A program made the translations under genes and the position numbers. The notes beneath the pieces are model-generated. The model saw nothing but the letters and a program-made list of their open reading frames with translations, was not told the origin of the DNA and ran no database searches. Positions 39,253 through 40,594 of a DNA stretch of 40,594 bases are shown piece by piece. The stretch comes from RDXT01 sp033765305. Its GTDB lineage: Bacteria > Bacteroidota > Bacteroidia > J057. Positions within the stretch are counted from its first letter, which is position 1, and each line of letters starts with the position of its first letter. Location: assembly GCA_033765305.1 (NCBI GenBank), contig JANRID010000054.1, positions 1-40,594 of the forward strand, read 5' to 3'.

Positions 39253-39282
39253 TTGCACATCTGGTGCAGATTCCCCTATTTG
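39253..39282 (+). promoter_or_regulatory. Promoter-like element of the small secreted protein gene
   Basis: TTG (39253-39255), 21 bp, TATTTG (39277-39282) approximates the consensus with a shortened -7 element; the ATG follows 24 nt later at 39307. Confidence 0.35.
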
Positions 39283-39306
39283 GCGCATTCTCAATCTTAT
39301 CCGCAT

Positions 39307-39705
39307 ATGTATCTCTCCCGCATTCTGCTGACCCTTCTGCTCGCGCTGCCGCTGGCACTCTCCGCTCAGAAGCTTACGGTGAAGTACCGCTTCCTCAACA
39401 TCGAGGAGGGCTACGACCACACCACCAAAACCGCCGTGTTCGTGGACGGCGAAGAAATGGGCATTTCCAATCCCCATCCCCAAAGCAAGCCAGGCTCCCT
39501 CATCGTGGACGTGCCCACAGGCCGGCACGACATCCGGGTGGTCAACTACGCCCTCTACGAAGGCACCTGGGAAGAACACACGGTTGAAAATCAGTACAGC
39601 ATCGACTGTATTGTAGAAACCGTCGTCCGGATAAAAAAGAAAGCGACGATCGACGTCACCTTCGATCTGAACTCCGAGACCAGCTACACCGTCAAAGCCA
39701 AGTAA
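39307..39705 (+). CDS. Small secreted hypothetical protein
   Basis: 132 residues from the ATG at 39307, where a signal peptide begins (ILLTLLLALPLALSAQ, cut near 20). The mature part is a compact beta protein: KLTVKYRFLNIEEGYDHTT, KTAVFVDGEEMGISNPHPQS, SLIVDVPTGRHDIRVVNYALYEGTWEEH, IVETVVRIKKKATIDVTFDL. The DVPTGRHDIRVV strand pair resembles PEGA-type or carbohydrate-binding Ig-like modules. No specific family is recognised. The frame continues upstream but that part is Arg/Pro-rich shadow sequence of the previous gene. It is 3 nt from the convergent DUF2797 gene. Confidence 0.8.
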   Translation: MYLSRILLTLLLALPLALSAQKLTVKYRFLNIEEGYDHTTKTAVFVDGEEMGISNPHPQSKPGSLIVDVPTGRHDIRVVNYALYEGTWEEHTVENQYSIDCIVETVVRIKKKATIDVTFDLNSETSYTVKAK

Positions 39706-39708
39706 GGC

Positions 39709-40506
39709 TCAGGCGGTTTCAAGCGTGACCTTGTAGCCGGTGTGGCTGCGCACATTGATGGCGCGGCCGTCGCCGAAGATCAGATACTGTCCCCGGATGC
39801 CGGCGAGCATCCCGCCGGTGTCCGGGGTTTTGTCCAGTGAGATACTCTTCACGGACTCCGGATACTGAAGGACCGGATAGGCAAATTCCTGAATTTCAGG
39901 ATTTTCGCTGTAATATGCCTGCAATTCCGGCGGCAGCAGCGCATGCAGCCGCGCTTTTTCAGCGGTCAGATCGGCGTCTTCGCGCCGGTCGCGCAGCATG
40001 TCCTGCCAGGGGGTTTTGTCGGTAACATAGGCTTTCAGCGCGACTTCAATGGCGCCGGCCAGCTGCCGCTGCGGGGTTTCGGCCAGGCGGATGGTTTTCC
40101 AGGCACCCTGGTCGATCCAGCGGGTGGGAATCTGCGTGCTGCGGGTCACCCCGACCTTGACCCCGGAGGTCAGGGCCAGATACACGGTATGGGGCTGCAC
40201 GTGATGGGTCAGTTCCCATTCCGCATCGCGGCCTTTTCCCAGATGCCCCTCACACAGCTCGGGCCGCACGATGCAGGGGGAGTTTTCCGGGTGATTCATA
40301 AAGTGCGGGTAGCAGAAGCCTTCGCCGAAGGCTTTTTTGGTCACCCGTCCGCAGATTTTGCAGTTGATCACCCCCTCGAAGCGCAGGCGGATTTCCTGGC
40401 CCAGCAGGCCGTTGAGGCTGACGGCGTCATCGCCGAGCTGCAGGGTGTAGCGGATGGGGCTGCCGGCTTCGGCGGCCATTTTGCGGAGGTTTCCGGTGAA
40501 GGTCAT
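39709..40506 (-). CDS. DUF2797-family zinc-ribbon-like protein
   Basis: 265 residues matching the layout of DUF2797: an N-terminal strand region (IRYTLQLGDDAVSLNGLLGQEIRLRFEG), a cysteine cluster CKICGR (C49, C52) with C65, C78 and C85 (FGEGFCYPHF, SPCIVRPELCEGH), then HHVQPHTVYLALTSGVKVGVTR and TRWIDQGAWKTIRLAETPQRQLAGAIEVALK, which recalls the GIY-YIG-like fold proposed for this family. Function is unknown. Its C-terminal half (IRGQYLIFGDGRAINVRSHTGYKVTL) is well preserved, so the gene looks intact. A heptamer array lies 44 nt upstream. Confidence 0.88.
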   Translation of the reverse strand: MTFTGNLRKMAAEAGSPIRYTLQLGDDAVSLNGLLGQEIRLRFEGVINCKICGRVTKKAFGEGFCYPHFMNHPENSPCIVRPELCEGHLGKGRDAEWELTHHVQPHTVYLALTSGVKVGVTRSTQIPTRWIDQGAWKTIRLAETPQRQLAGAIEVALKAYVTDKTPWQDMLRDRREDADLTAEKARLHALLPPELQAYYSENPEIQEFAYPVLQYPESVKSISLDKTPDTGGMLAGIRGQYLIFGDGRAINVRSHTGYKVTLETA

Positions 40507-40550
40507 GGGGAGGATCTGGTATCCGGTAGAATGTAGTAAGGCTGGGCTGC

Positions 40551-40594
40551 GTAGTGAGTAGTGAGTAGTGAGTAGTGAGTAGTGAGTAGTGAGT
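40551..40594. repeat. Heptamer tandem array GTAGTGA, running off the window
   Basis: Six perfect copies of GTAGTGA and a partial seventh run from 40551 to the end of the window. The array continues beyond it, so copy number is unknown. It lies upstream of the DUF2797 gene in a non-coding stretch. Confidence 0.95.

Noticed and set aside
40551..40594. CRISPR array
   Set aside because: Units are 7 bp with no spacers and no cas genes nearby; it is a simple tandem repeat.

Overview
This 40.6-kb, GC-rich (roughly 60% by eye), gene-dense window reads as a chromosomal segment of a member of the Bacteroidota, probably a GC-rich lineage such as Saprospiria; the class is a guess. The evidence is a type IX secretion (Por) C-terminal sorting domain on a secreted metallopeptidase, a secreted PPAD-like deiminase, an ECF sigma/anti-sigma/outer-membrane-barrel operon, a bacterial geranylgeranylglyceryl phosphate synthase, LacZ-like GH2 with a signal peptide, and repeated matches to the Bacteroidota promoter (TTTG, about 20 bp, TAnnTTTG). 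Starts lack clear Shine-Dalgarno sequences. No rRNA, tRNA, CRISPR array or transposase gene was seen.

Layout. 1-2.2 kb (minus): the 5' part of a secreted protein, then a PPAD/agmatine-deiminase family enzyme. 2.3-8.0 kb (plus): a tight six-gene run of GGGP synthase, lipoprotein, FAH-family enzyme, M23 peptidase, kynureninase and ankyrin protein. 8.3-10.4 kb (plus): a DUF4279-like protein and an EamA transporter. 12.8-10.4 kb (minus): ECF sigma, anti-sigma and outer-membrane barrel, with a G-rich heptamer array between sigma and anti-sigma. 13-16.7 kb: pgi, a chromate transporter behind what looks like a transcription attenuator, and a divergent Rrf2 regulator. 19.3-16.7 kb (minus): gcvT, MaoC hydratase, hotdog thioesterase and DinB protein. 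19.4-22 kb (minus): two membrane-linked GT2 glycosyltransferases and a probable small RNA with its own promoter and terminator. 22-25.6 kb: hydrolase, FKBP_N-TlpA lipoprotein, T9SS metallopeptidase, secreted protein and response regulator. 26-30.6 kb: a coupled pair of secreted alpha/alpha-toroid proteins and purL. 30.7-31.4 kb: VapBC. 31.5-40.5 kb: acetoacetyl-CoA synthetase, GH2 beta-galactosidase coupled to LptF/G, two small exported proteins and a DUF2797 protein.

The metabolic genes are ordinary housekeeping. The most interesting material is regulatory and structural: (1) a leaderless 35-codon leader ORF and alternative hairpins ending in an intrinsic terminator upstream of chrA; (2) heptameric tandem repeats in three intergenic spaces, one of them G-quadruplex-prone inside the sigma operon; (3) a structured intergenic RNA; (4) two near-consensus divergent promoters whose elements interlock; (5) -7 elements only 3-6 bp from start codons, implying leaderless mRNAs; (6) a pair of DnaA-box sequences at a gene junction; (7) the secreted toroid pair and the PPAD-like enzyme. 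Everything was read by eye; no similarity search or folding calculation was run.
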